Below the pieces are notes generated by a model, which was not told the DNA's origin, did not search any database, and saw nothing but the letters and a program-made list of their open reading frames with translations. Below, one piece after another: positions 1 to 8,561 of a DNA stretch of 11,029 bases; the first letter of the stretch is position 1; each line of letters starts with the position of its first letter. The DNA is taken from the NCBI GenBank assembly GCA_030041195.1, contig JASHOI010000676.1:1-11029 (forward strand), read 5' to 3'. The stretch is from Streptosporangiaceae bacterium. GTDB lineage: Bacteria > Actinomycetota > Actinomycetes > Streptosporangiales > Streptosporangiaceae. Made by a program: the position numbers and the translations under genes.

Positions 1-383
1 ACGGTGGAGCCCATCGGCACCATGCTCATGTTCTCGATGCCGGCCGCGACGACCAGGTCCTGCGTCCCGGACATGACGGCCTGGGCCGCGAAGTGCACGG
101 CCTGCTGCGAGGAGCCGCACTGGCGGTCGATGGTGACCCCGGGAACGCTCTCCGGCAGACCGGCCGACAGCCACGCGTTCCGCCCGATGTCGATCGACTG
201 CGGGCCGATCTGGGAGACGCAGCCCATGATGACGTCGTCTACCGCGGAGGGATCGGCACCGGTCCTGGCGACGAGCTCGGTCAGCACCTGCGCTGCGAGA
301 TCTGCCGGGTGCACCCCCGCCAGGCCGCCATTCCGCCTGCCGACGGGGGAACGTACCGCCCCAACGATGTATGCCTCCGCCAC
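1..383 (-). CDS. Thiolase (acetyl-CoA acetyltransferase), N-terminal part, cut by window edge
   Basis: Reading the minus strand from a GTG at 383-381 gives 127 residues of a thiolase and then leaves the window. The N-terminus has the family pattern (AYIVGAVRSPVGRRNGG, residues 4-20), followed by the segment around the nucleophile, DRQCGSSQQ, with Cys89 as the residue acylated in the first half-reaction. The segment AAGIENMSMVPMG near the edge is also typical. The start is supported by GGAGGG at 397-392, 8 nt upstream of GTG. Thiolases either cleave 3-ketoacyl-CoA in fatty-acid or branched-chain oxidation or condense two acetyl-CoA; the visible part cannot separate these. The catalytic His and second Cys lie beyond the window. 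The gene is divergent from the MerR regulator, which is a candidate controller. Open frames on the plus strand over this stretch are shadows. Confidence 0.93.
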   Translation of the reverse strand, partial: MAEAYIVGAVRSPVGRRNGGLAGVHPADLAAQVLTELVARTGADPSAVDDVIMGCVSQIGPQSIDIGRNAWLSAGLPESVPGVTIDRQCGSSQQAVHFAAQAVMSGTQDLVVAAGIENMSMVPMGST

Positions 384-560
384 GACGTCCGCCCTCCGCT
401 AGCCTGCTCCGTGACCGGACCGAGCGCAGGAGCCGCCCCCAAGGCGAAACGCCCTGCCTGGTCCTTAATTTGAGGTTACTCCGGAGATCCGCACGCTCCA
501 TAGGCCTGCTGGGACAAGATCCGTCGGGCGCGGGATTCCGGCGAGATTCCGGTCCGCAAT

Positions 561-581
561 TGGTAGTCGGAAGACTACTAT
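561..581. promoter_or_regulatory. Palindromic operator candidate overlapping a -10-like element
   Basis: GTAGTC (563-568), spacer GGAA, GACTAC (573-578) is a perfect inverted repeat. It extends to 8+8 with one mismatch (TGGTAGTC / GACTACTA). The right arm overlaps TACTAT (576-581), which fits the TANNNT pattern of actinobacterial -10 elements. MerR-family proteins bind dyads within promoters, so the divergent merR at 782 is the obvious candidate ligand; that assignment is inference. I do not see a matching -35 with the 19-bp spacer typical of MerR-activated promoters, so simple repression is as likely. Confidence 0.5.
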
Positions 582-635
582 GCGTGAAGTACCGGAGCCA
601 GGTCAGGGGGTCGGCCTGGAATCGGCGTTCTGGGG

Positions 636-657
636 GATCACCGGGAGATCACCGGGC
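636..657 (+). repeat. 11-bp tandem direct repeat in merR leader
   Basis: GATCACCGGGA (636-646) is followed directly by GATCACCGGGC (647-657), 10 of 11 bases identical. It lies between the palindrome and the 29-bp repeat. It could be slippage or paired protein-binding sites; the sequence alone does not say. Confidence 0.75.
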
Positions 658-680
658 ACCACGGTTCATGGCGCCACAGC

Positions 681-738
681 GCGCGGCCGCGGCGATGCAG
701 GATGCCGCAGCGCGGCCGCGGCGATGCAGGGTGCCGCA
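681..738 (+). repeat. 29-bp tandem direct repeat with NotI-like cores
   Basis: Two 29-bp units, 681-709 and 710-738, are identical except one base (GGATG versus GGGTG near the end of the unit). Each begins GCGCGGCCGCGGCG, which contains the 8-bp palindrome GCGGCCGC. The unit length is not a multiple of three, and the repeat lies 43 bp before the chosen merR start, so it belongs to the leader rather than to the protein. The near-identity suggests a recent duplication. Confidence 0.85.
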
Positions 739-781
739 ACGCCGCCGGGGCCGGGCACAGGCAGAGCAACGGGGGGACGGG

Positions 782-1234
782 ATGGCAGCGAAGATCGTCG
801 ACGATACGTCTGGCCTGGTCAGCATCGGGCAGCTCGCCAAGGCCGCGGGGGTCAGCAGCCGGACCATCCGGTACTACGAGGAACTCGGCATCCTGCCAGA
901 GCCACTCCGGTCACCCGGCGGGACCCGCAGGTACCCGCGCGAGTACCGCGGCTACATCGACACCGCACTGGCGCTGAAGGATCTCGGCTTCCGGCTGGAG
1001 GAGATCAAGCCCCTGGCCAGGCTGGCGCTCGGGCGCTCGGTGAGCGCCGGGCAGCGTGACATGGCGGCGCGGTTAGTGGACGAGCGGATTGAGGCGCTCG
1101 CACGCCAGGCCAGCGTGCTACGCAGGCTGCGGGACTCGGTCACGGCGCCCGACGCGGCGACCGCGGTCCCCGGCGTGCTCAGTGCGGTGGACCTTTCCGT
1201 CGTCGCGCCGCTGCACGGCGACGGCGCGGCCTAG
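782..1234 (+). CDS. MerR-family transcriptional regulator, cysteine-free
   Basis: 150 residues. The N-terminal winged helix-turn-helix is clear: SIGQLAKAAGVSSRTIRYYE at residues 14-33 is the recognition region, followed by GILPEP, the wing GGTRRY (47-51) and DLGFRLEEIK (67-76). Residues 90-120 form the usual long antiparallel dimerisation helix (DERIEALARQASVLRRLRDS). The C-terminal tail of about 30 residues is short and has no known ligand domain. There is no cysteine anywhere, so metal or redox sensing as in CueR, ZntR or SoxR is unlikely. The ATG at 782 is preceded by a G-rich Shine-Dalgarno-like stretch ending GGGGGGACGGG. An in-frame ATG at 668 would add 38 low-complexity residues and is less likely. 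It is divergent from a thiolase gene; Proteobacterial LiuR is a MerR regulator of comparable size controlling acyl-CoA catabolism, so a similar role is plausible but unproven. Confidence 0.9.
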   Translation: MAAKIVDDTSGLVSIGQLAKAAGVSSRTIRYYEELGILPEPLRSPGGTRRYPREYRGYIDTALALKDLGFRLEEIKPLARLALGRSVSAGQRDMAARLVDERIEALARQASVLRRLRDSVTAPDAATAVPGVLSAVDLSVVAPLHGDGAA

Positions 1235-1273
1235 CAGGCGCGAGCGCTGACCGGCGGGGCGCCGAACCCCACC

Positions 1274-1288
1274 GGGCCGCGCCGGCCC
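1274..1288 (+). terminator. Possible GC hairpin terminator after merR
   Basis: GGGCCG (1274-1279), loop CGC, CGGCCC (1283-1288) is a perfect 6-bp stem 40 bp after the merR stop; flanking ACCGG/CCGGT (1271-1275, 1292-1296) could add to it. No T-run follows, as is common in actinobacteria, so termination is only a guess. Confidence 0.3.
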
Positions 1289-1321
1289 GCACCGGTCGCA
1301 CCGATTCGCGCCGCCGCGGCT

Positions 1322-1327
1322 TATGCT
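1322..1327 (+). promoter_or_regulatory. -10-like element before small membrane gene
   Basis: TATGCT matches TANNNT and lies 30 bp before the ATG at 1358, giving a short leader of about 25 nt. No convincing -35 hexamer is visible at 16-19 bp upstream, so this would be a weak or non-housekeeping promoter. Confidence 0.3.
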
Positions 1328-1357
1328 CGGAACAGGCGAACCCCCAGGGAGACCGCG

Positions 1358-1525
1358 ATGGCCGATGGACTGATTCTGCTGGTGTTCCTGGGGATACTGA
1401 TTGCCTTCTTCACGGTCAGGGTGCGGCGGCGCATGGGCATCGCTTCCAGCGCGAAGACGTGGTTAATGATCATTACCTGGGCGGTCATTCTCGGACTGGC
1501 TCTGTGGGCCGCGAACACGCACTGA
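1358..1525 (+). CDS. Small two-helix membrane protein, 55 aa
   Basis: An ATG at 1358 opens a 55-codon frame ending TGA at 1523-1525. AGGGAG (1346-1351) lies 6 nt upstream as a good ribosome binding site. The product starts MADGLILLVFLGILIAFFTV, a strong first transmembrane helix (residues 4-20), then a basic loop RVRRRMG (21-27), then a second helix around residues 35-52 (TWLMIITWAVILGLALWAA), ending NTH. The Arg-rich loop predicts a cytoplasmic turn with both termini outside. The alternation of hydrophobic segments and a charged loop, with rare-for-chance composition in this GC-rich DNA and a well-placed RBS, supports a real gene. I do not recognise the family and assign no function. It converges on the phosphatase gene, with 32 bp between the stop codons. 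Confidence 0.75.
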   Translation: MADGLILLVFLGILIAFFTVRVRRRMGIASSAKTWLMIITWAVILGLALWAANTH

Positions 1526-1557
1526 GGCAGCTAGCACACTAAACCGTGCGGAACAGG

Positions 1558-3813
1558 TCAGGGCAGGCCAGCGCCGCCCTTGATCGGGATCTCGAACCAC
1601 ACCGCCTTGCCGTCCTGCGTCGGCCGGGAGCCCCACCGGGTCGCCAGCTGGTCGACCAGGTAAAGCCCGCGGCCACCCTCGTCGTTCTCCCCCGCGCTGC
1701 GGAGCCGCGGAAGACGCAGGTCAGGATCGAAGACCTCGACCCAGACGCATGCCTCGCCGCGGCGCAGCCGGAGCGTGAACTCCTTGCCGCCGAGCGGCGT
1801 GAAGTCCTCGGCGAACGGCGCGTTTGCCCAGTCGTCGAGCGCTCCTGACTCCAGTGCCTCGGCCGACTCGAGGGCGAACTCGTGTCGCGGGCTCGGTGAG
1901 ACGGCGGCGTGCAGCACGACGTTCGTCGCCACTTCGGAGACCAGCAGGCAGGCCAGGTCGGCCTGGCCAGAGTCCATGCCCCAGCTGGTGAACGTCTGGT
2001 GGGCCAGCCGCCTGGCCTCGGACACCCGGATCGGCTCGGCCGGGAAGTTGCGCTCTCGGGAGGCAAGCTCCACCGACGAGGTCCGGACCACCACAATCGC
2101 CATGTCGTCGTCGATCTCGCCGGGCACCGCCTTCTCGGCGGCCTCGGCGATGGCCTCCACGGTTCCCGTGGCTACCTCGTGCACGGCCTCGCAGAGCATC
2201 TGCAGCGCCTCGGCCTCGGTGTAGTGCCCGTGGCCGTCCGCGCGCTGCCTCCGGTCGGTCAGGCCGTCGGTGTAGAACACCAGAGCCGAGCCGGGAGGAA
2301 GATACCGGGTCTCCTCGCGGTAGGTCGGGACACCGGGAATCCCCTTGCCGCGCACGCCCAGCAGCACGCCCTTATGCTCGATCTCCATCTGGCCGACCTC
2401 GCTGCCGGTGATCAGCAGCGGCGCGTCGTGGCCGGCGTTGGCGAACGACAGCGTCCGGGACCACGCGTCGTAGACCAGGTAGGTGCAGCTCACGGTCGGC
2501 GGGTCCACCGCGGCGAAGCCATGCTCCTCGGCGTTGGTCGGCTCCAGCGTGCGGCACCAGTCGTCGAGCCTGCGCAGGATCTCGGCGGGTGGCTTGTCGT
2601 CCTGGGCGAACGCCCGCAGCGCTGCCCTGAGCTGGCCCATGATCGCCGCCGCACGGGCACCACGCCCCTCGACGTCGCCGATGACGATGCCGACCCGGCC
2701 GGCGGACAGCGGGATGATGTCGTACCAGTCGCCACCCACCTGGGTCTGGATCCCCTGGCCATGCGTTTCGAGCGGCTTCGCGGGCACGTACTTGTACGCG
2801 ACCTGCAGGCCGTCGACCGCGGGCGGGTCGCGCGGCAGCAGGCTGGTCTGGAACGCGAGCGCGGTGCGGCGCTCCTCCTCGAAGAGCATGGCGTTGTCGA
2901 TGGCCACCGCGACCCTGCTGCCGATCGCGCCGAGGAAGTCGCCGTCGTCGGCGGCATAATGCCGGTCCTCGCGCTCGGTCAGCCCGGACAGCGCCAGGCT
3001 CATCACGCCGAGCAGCTCGCCGCGCGCGATCAGCGGTGTGGCGATCACCGAGCAGAGGCCGACGCTGTCGCAGGTCTCGATGCTCCCCGGGCTCGGCGTC
3101 GGGACCTCCTGCGTAGCGAGGTCGGTGACCACGACCGTGGTCCGCCGGGTCATCGCCTGCTGGCAGAAGTGCCCCTCCGGGTACATGATCTGCTCGCCGA
3201 TCATGGCCCAGGTGCCCGGCGCTGGCATCCAGCCCCTGGAGTGGAACTGCGCCCTTCGCACCAGCTTGTCGCCCTGGAACAGATCGATCAGGCAATGATC
3301 GGCGAACTGAGGCACGAGCGTCTCCGCAACGTGGCGGAGTGTGACATCGAGTTCGAGCGAGCGGGCCAGCCGCTCCCCGATCCGCTCGAGCAGCCGGAGC
3401 CGGTCCCGCTCGCGCCGGCTGCCCTTCATCGTGGCCTCACGGGCTATGAGCGAGATGCCATAGATCTCGCCAGCCGGGTCGTAAAGGGCGGCGGCCCGCG
3501 CCCGGATCAGTATCCGGGACCCGTCCGCCTGCTTCACCGCGAGCGTGCCTTCCCAGGGCCTGCCGTGCATCACCTGCTTTACGAGGTCGTTGACGCGCGG
3601 CGCGTCGCCCTCTTCAAACCCGAACGCGACGAGAGACCGGCCGATCAGGTGCGAAGGGTGGTCGGGAAGCCCGAACAGGCCCGCCGCGTACGGATTCGCG
3701 TACAGCAGATTGCCGTCCCGGTCGGCCACCACCACGGCGTTCGGGACCTGTTCCAGGATGTCTGCCGGGCCGGGGAGCGGGCGGACATGACCTGCCGGCG
3801 CCTGGGCCCTCAT
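1558..3813 (-). CDS. PAS-GAF-SpoIIE/PP2C phosphatase fused to RsbW-type ATPase
   Basis: 751 residues. Domains in order: PAS at about 17-125 (ILEQVPNAVVVADRDGNLLYAN); short coiled linker rich in Arg/Glu 130-150; GAF at about 150-312 (PEGHFCQQAMTRRTTVVVTD near 212-231); PP2C/SpoIIE at about 335-577, with metal-site motifs VGGDWYD (359-364), GDVEGRG (Asp380), YTDG (514-517) and IDDDMA (567-572); and a GHKL ATPase at about 590-745 with the N-box SEVATNVVLHA (Asn631) and G-box GGRGLYLVDQ. Such proteins control sigma factors by partner switching: the phosphatase activates an anti-anti-sigma factor and the kinase-like domain resembles anti-sigma RsbW. No membrane segment, so cytosolic. A roughly 30-residue acidic insertion (about 645-678) interrupts the ATPase domain. 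The start ATG has only a weak upstream GGTGG. It lies 63 bp after ideR, probably cotranscribed. Confidence 0.93.
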   Translation of the reverse strand: MRAQAPAGHVRPLPGPADILEQVPNAVVVADRDGNLLYANPYAAGLFGLPDHPSHLIGRSLVAFGFEEGDAPRVNDLVKQVMHGRPWEGTLAVKQADGSRILIRARAAALYDPAGEIYGISLIAREATMKGSRRERDRLRLLERIGERLARSLELDVTLRHVAETLVPQFADHCLIDLFQGDKLVRRAQFHSRGWMPAPGTWAMIGEQIMYPEGHFCQQAMTRRTTVVVTDLATQEVPTPSPGSIETCDSVGLCSVIATPLIARGELLGVMSLALSGLTEREDRHYAADDGDFLGAIGSRVAVAIDNAMLFEEERRTALAFQTSLLPRDPPAVDGLQVAYKYVPAKPLETHGQGIQTQVGGDWYDIIPLSAGRVGIVIGDVEGRGARAAAIMGQLRAALRAFAQDDKPPAEILRRLDDWCRTLEPTNAEEHGFAAVDPPTVSCTYLVYDAWSRTLSFANAGHDAPLLITGSEVGQMEIEHKGVLLGVRGKGIPGVPTYREETRYLPPGSALVFYTDGLTDRRQRADGHGHYTEAEALQMLCEAVHEVATGTVEAIAEAAEKAVPGEIDDDMAIVVVRTSSVELASRERNFPAEPIRVSEARRLAHQTFTSWGMDSGQADLACLLVSEVATNVVLHAAVSPSPRHEFALESAEALESGALDDWANAPFAEDFTPLGGKEFTLRLRRGEACVWVEVFDPDLRLPRLRSAGENDEGGRGLYLVDQLATRWGSRPTQDGKAVWFEIPIKGGAGLP

Positions 3814-3876
3814 CCGGGCACCACCGCGCCGGCCGCCTGGATGGCCCTGACCGCAGGGATTGATGGAACGCGCTGG

Positions 3877-4599
3877 TCAGGGCTTGGCGACAAAGACATG
3901 CGCCGCAACCCGGAGCGGGAGGAACCCCGCCTCGAGATCACCGGCTCCATTCTCACCTGTCACCCGCACACCGTCGTCGCTTACCGCGAGCGTGATCTCG
4001 CGGCCCGGTTGAATCCCAATGTTCTTGAGTTTAAGCATCAGCGCCGCATCGCTCTGAACCTGCTCACTGATCCGGCGCACTACCACGGGCTCGGCCCGCC
4101 GCGACGCGATCGTCGTCATGGCCACGTCCTGCTCGCGACCGGCCGCAACCACGCGCCTGCTAGCATCGGCCGGAACGCCGAGTTCCGCAAGCCCCGGAAT
4201 GATATTTCCGTGCGGGCAGCGGACCGGGAAAGCGAGAAGTTCCACCAGACGCCGTTCCACGCTGTCGGAAATTACATGCTCCCAGCGGCAAGCCTCGATG
4301 TGAACTTCTTCCCAGGGCAGCCCGATCACGTCGACCAGGAGGCATTCGGCCAGGCGGTGCTTGCGCATCACCCGCATCGCCAGCGTCCTGCCTTTGGCGG
4401 TGAGCGACAGCTGGCGGTCGCCCTCGACCCGCAGCAGGCCGTCGCGCTCCATCCGGGCCACGGTCTGGCTTACCGTCGGGCCGCTCTGTGAGAGGCGCTC
4501 GGCAATGCGCGCACGCAGCGGGACGATACCTTCCTCTTCCAGTTCAAAGACCGTGCGAAGGTACATCTCGGTGGTATCGATCAGCCCGTGCGCCGTCAA
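3877..4599 (-). CDS. ideR: IdeR/DtxR-type iron-dependent repressor
   Basis: 240 residues. The winged HTH spans about 8-72 (LIDTTEMYLRT, then IAERLSQSGPTVSQTVARME), followed by the dimerisation/metal domain 73-143 and a C-terminal SH3-like domain. All usual metal ligands are visible: primary site Met12, Cys104, Glu107, His108; ancillary site His81, Glu85, His100, with Glu179 and Gln182 from the SH3-like domain. Met and Cys in the primary site point to Fe(II) sensing rather than MntR-type Mn(II) sensing. With Fe(II), such proteins repress siderophore and uptake genes and activate storage genes. The start is a TTG at 4599-4597: no ATG or GTG fits before the conserved LIDTTEMY, and GGAGGG lies 8 nt upstream. 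A canonical DtxR box (TTAGGTTAGSCTAACCTAA) is not present in the window. The SpoIIE-type phosphatase follows at 63 bp. Confidence 0.95.
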   Translation of the reverse strand: MTAHGLIDTTEMYLRTVFELEEEGIVPLRARIAERLSQSGPTVSQTVARMERDGLLRVEGDRQLSLTAKGRTLAMRVMRKHRLAECLLVDVIGLPWEEVHIEACRWEHVISDSVERRLVELLAFPVRCPHGNIIPGLAELGVPADASRRVVAAGREQDVAMTTIASRRAEPVVVRRISEQVQSDAALMLKLKNIGIQPGREITLAVSDDGVRVTGENGAGDLEAGFLPLRVAAHVFVAKP

Positions 4600-4624
4600 G
4601 GGTCCTGCCCTCCCCTCTGAACTG

Positions 4625-4653
4625 ATGCTATGCCGCGCGGCGAGCTCGGCGAA
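4625..4653 (-). promoter_or_regulatory. Candidate ideR promoter
   Basis: Read on the minus strand, TTCGCC (4653-4648) and TAGCAT (4630-4625) are separated by 17 bp. The -10 matches TANNNT; the -35 is weak. Transcription would start near 4618, about 20 nt before the TTG start. This would drive ideR and probably the phosphatase independently of pdxH. Confidence 0.45.
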
Positions 4654-4761
4654 CCAGGAAAAACCGTCAGATGGTCCGTTGTGGGCCGCGAGATGGCCGG
4701 CCGCCGGCCGTCAGGTGGCCGGACGCCCACCGGATGCCCGATGAGCACACGTCAAATATCC

Positions 4762-4806
4762 GGTTATCGCCCGGCTGAGCGATTACCCAGCGGGTGACCG
4801 GTTACC
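4762..4806. promoter_or_regulatory. Cluster of GGTTA-type inverted half-sites
   Basis: GGTTATCGC (4762-4770) pairs with GCGATTACC (4779-4787), and GGTGACCGGTTACC (4793-4806) is palindromic apart from one pair. Together they give four GGT-N-A half-sites in alternating orientation within 45 bp. They lie downstream of the pdxH stop and about 110 bp upstream of the ideR -35 candidate. They could be an operator array or a terminator pair. The half-sites loosely recall those of iron boxes (GGTTA...TAACC), but the spacing differs. Confidence 0.35.
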
Positions 4807-4851
4807 GGCAGCCGAACGGCTCGGCAGCCGGCCCCGGCGGGTGGCCGCGGG

Positions 4852-5484
4852 TCACGGCGCCAGCCGCTCGACCACCCATCCGCCGGCCTCGCGCCGGTAC
4901 CTGAACCGGTCGTGCATCCGGTTTACCCGCCCCTGCCAGAATTCGACCACGTCGGGAACCACCCGGTATCCGCCCCAGAAGTCCGGCATGGGCACGTCCG
5001 TTCCCTCCGGCCAGCGCCGTTCCAGCTCGGCGTAGCGGTCGTCGAGCTCGGCCCGGGATCCGACCACCGAGGACTGCCGGCTGGCCCAGGCACCGAGCTG
5101 GGAGCCGCGTGGCCGGGAATGGAAGTAGGGCTCGCTCTCCCCGGTGGACAGGGCAGCCGCCGAGCCCTCGATGATCACCTGCCGGTGCATCGGATACCAG
5201 GGGAAGACCAACGACGCCCTCGGGACTTCGGCCAGGTCGCTGCCCTTGCGGGAGGTGCGGTTGGTATAGAAGACGAATCCGCCGGAATCGTACTGTTTGA
5301 GCAGCACGGTCCTGGCCCTGGGCCGGCCGCTGGCCGAGACCGTGGCCAGAACCATCGCGGTCGGCTCCGGAAGCGGCACCGCGAGCGCGTCCGCCATCCA
5401 GGCCGCGAACAGGTCCAGTGGGTCCTCGGCGAGCATTTCCTCGGTGAGATTCGGCTCGTCAGGAGCGTGGCTGATCGTGTCCAC
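4852..5484 (-). CDS. pdxH: Pyridoxamine/pyridoxine 5'-phosphate oxidase
   Basis: 210 residues, usual length. The FMN enzyme oxidises PNP or PMP to pyridoxal 5'-phosphate, using O2, in the cytosol. Residues matching the E. coli FMN and substrate sites can be followed: Arg58 and Lys63 (RARTVLLKQYD), Tyr73-Thr74, Ser78-Arg79-Lys80, Gln102, Tyr120, Arg124, Ser128 (YFHSRPRGSQLGAW), Gln137-Ser138, Trp183, and Arg189/His191 in NRMHDRF. The C-terminus ends in the family's RLAP. The start is GTG at 5484-5482, with GAGGA 9 nt upstream. It is divergent from citrate synthase across 186 bp. Many actinobacteria make PLP by PdxST, so here PdxH probably serves salvage. The product is the cofactor of SerC encoded 1.3 kb away, a sensible but inferred link. 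Confidence 0.96.
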   Translation of the reverse strand: MDTISHAPDEPNLTEEMLAEDPLDLFAAWMADALAVPLPEPTAMVLATVSASGRPRARTVLLKQYDSGGFVFYTNRTSRKGSDLAEVPRASLVFPWYPMHRQVIIEGSAAALSTGESEPYFHSRPRGSQLGAWASRQSSVVGSRAELDDRYAELERRWPEGTDVPMPDFWGGYRVVPDVVEFWQGRVNRMHDRFRYRREAGGWVVERLAP

Positions 5485-5670
5485 GGGTAGCGATCCTCAC
5501 ACACAGCCGGGCCTGCCGCCACCATCGGCGGCGCCGGCCCGCCGGCCATGTTGGCCGGGCCGGGCCGGGTTACCAGAAATCACACGAGCGCGGTTGAATA
5601 GGTCGGCAGCTACGCAACGCCGCCCGAGGCCATCAGGCCCGCCGGTGACCGAGGAGACACAGGAGAGCAG
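5485..5670. other. Divergent intergenic region, pdxH / citrate synthase
   Basis: This must hold the promoters of both divergent genes. On the plus strand TTACCA (5570-5575) and TTGAAT (5594-5599) are 18 bp apart and could be a weak -35/-10 pair for the citrate synthase gene. No TANNNT element stands out for pdxH. A GC hairpin occupies 5536-5566. AGGAG (5661-5665), 5 nt before the ATG at 5671, is the citrate synthase ribosome binding site. Confidence 0.45.
5536..5566. repeat. GC-rich hairpin in divergent promoter region
   Basis: GGCCCG-CCGGCCA (5536-5548), loop TGT, TGGCCGG (5552-5558), a two-base bulge, then CGGGCC (5561-5566): a 13-bp stem with a single bulge. It sits between two divergent starts, so a terminator role is unlikely; it could be a cruciform, operator or dispersed palindrome. 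Confidence 0.6.
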
Positions 5671-7903
<2,233 letters not shown>

Positions 7904-7960
7904 CCGCACCCCTCCGAAAAGCCGTGGCTCGTGGGACTGGCGGCGTGAAAGGGTCACCAC

Positions 7961-8479
7961 ATGACGAATGACCGGAGTCGCCCAGGCCAGCAGGCGGGCG
8001 AACGTGACATGCTGACCGGCTGGCTCGAGCATCATCGCGCGATCCTGCTCTGGAAGTGCGAGGGGCTCAGCGACGAGCAGCTCAGGAAGCGCTCGGTCCC
8101 GCCGTCGAGCATGTCCCTGCTGGGGCTGATCCGGCACATGACCGATGTCGAGCGCGGCTGGTTCCAGCAGGTGCTGCTCGGCGAGGACGCGCCCGACCTC
8201 TACACGGCGCCCGGTGAGCAGGATGGTGATTTCAACAACGTCGACGAGGCGGACGTCGCGGCGGACTTCAGCGCCTTCAAGGCGGAATGCGACGCGTCGC
8301 GGCAGGCGGCAGCGGCAGCTCCCGATCTGGATGTGCTCAGCAAGGTACGGTCGACGCGCACCGGCGAGCAGTTTTCGCTGCGCTGGATCCTCACGCACAT
8401 GATCGAGGAGTACGCCCGGCACAACGGCCACGCCGACCTGCTGCGGGAAACCATCGACGGCACCACCGGCTACTACTAG
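7961..8479 (+). CDS. DinB/DUF664-family putative metal-dependent enzyme
   Basis: 172 residues. The DinB fold (four-helix bundle) is suggested by ML..WLEHHRAILLWKCEGLSDEQL (residues 17-41), SLLGLIRHMTDVERGWFQ (52-69) and THMIEEYARHNGHADLLRE (145-163), the DUF664 signature. His59, His154 and His157 are the likely metal ligands, matching the usual three-His site. Relatives include thiol transferases that use mycothiol or bacillithiol; the substrate here is unknown. AAAGGG (7948-7953) lies 7 nt before the ATG. An in-frame ATG at residue 17 is a less supported alternative. It follows serC by 57 bp on the same strand and is probably on the same transcript, though no functional link with serine synthesis is evident. 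Confidence 0.85.
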   Translation: MTNDRSRPGQQAGERDMLTGWLEHHRAILLWKCEGLSDEQLRKRSVPPSSMSLLGLIRHMTDVERGWFQQVLLGEDAPDLYTAPGEQDGDFNNVDEADVAADFSAFKAECDASRQAAAAAPDLDVLSKVRSTRTGEQFSLRWILTHMIEEYARHNGHADLLRETIDGTTGYY

Positions 8480-8503
8480 CCCAGCCCGGCCCGGCCCACA
8501 CGG

Positions 8504-8558
8504 CTCAGCCGGGGATGACGCGGTTTCGGTGCGTTTGTGCCTCAGCCGACGCGGTTTC
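8504..8558 (+). repeat. Two-copy direct repeat CTCAGCCG ... GACGCGGTTTC
   Basis: CTCAGCCG (8504-8511) and GACGCGGTTTC (8517-8527) recur as CTCAGCCG (8541-8548) overlapping GACGCGGTTTC (8548-8558). The second copy has lost the short GGGAT linker. The second copy runs straight into the palindrome. Confidence 0.7.
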
Positions 8559-8561
8559 AAT

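Larger units (their letters stand above)
384..781. other. Divergent intergenic region, thiolase / merR
   Basis: This 398-bp stretch separates two divergent genes. It holds a perfect 6+6 palindrome at 563-578, an 11-bp tandem repeat at 636-657 and a 29-bp tandem repeat at 681-738. It is locally less GC-rich around 463-480. A -10-like TACTAT at 576-581 overlaps the palindrome, but I find no good -35 at the usual spacing, so promoters cannot be placed firmly. The frame of merR stays open through the region, but the 29-bp duplication would shift frame between copies and the resulting peptide is low-complexity Arg/Ala, so I treat the region as non-coding. Confidence 0.6.
4600..4851. other. Intergenic region pdxH-ideR with inverted repeats
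   Basis: Besides the promoter at 4625-4653, this 252-bp stretch holds a GC hairpin GGCCGGC-C-GCCGGCC at 4695-4709, a 9-bp stem with one mismatch at 4762-4787 (GGTTATCGC, 8-nt loop, GCGATTACC), and a 14-bp near-palindrome GGTGACCGGTTACC at 4793-4806. One or more may end pdxH transcription; none has a T-run. A TTGACG at 4755-4750 (minus strand) looks like a -35 but has no TANNNT partner at 16-18 bp. I see no gene here. Confidence 0.5.

Noticed and set aside
681..738. CRISPR-like array
   Set aside because: The two 29-bp units abut without spacers, so this is a tandem duplication.
580..1059. 159-codon plus-strand frame starting just after the palindrome
   Set aside because: It overlaps merR in another frame, passes through both tandem repeats and gives a low-complexity Arg/Gly/Ala product.
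1909..4491. 860-codon open frame on the plus strand
   Set aside because: It is antisense to the phosphatase and ideR genes, both with unmistakable motifs. Its product is His/Arg/Gly/Pro-rich with no domain, a typical shadow in high-GC DNA.
3877..4700. Canonical DtxR/IdeR box near ideR
   Set aside because: No sequence close to the 19-bp consensus was found by eye; only loosely similar half-sites at 4762-4806.
4750..4755. TTGACG as a -35 box (minus strand) for ideR
   Set aside because: No TANNNT element 16-18 bp away, and a better placed pair lies at 4625-4653.
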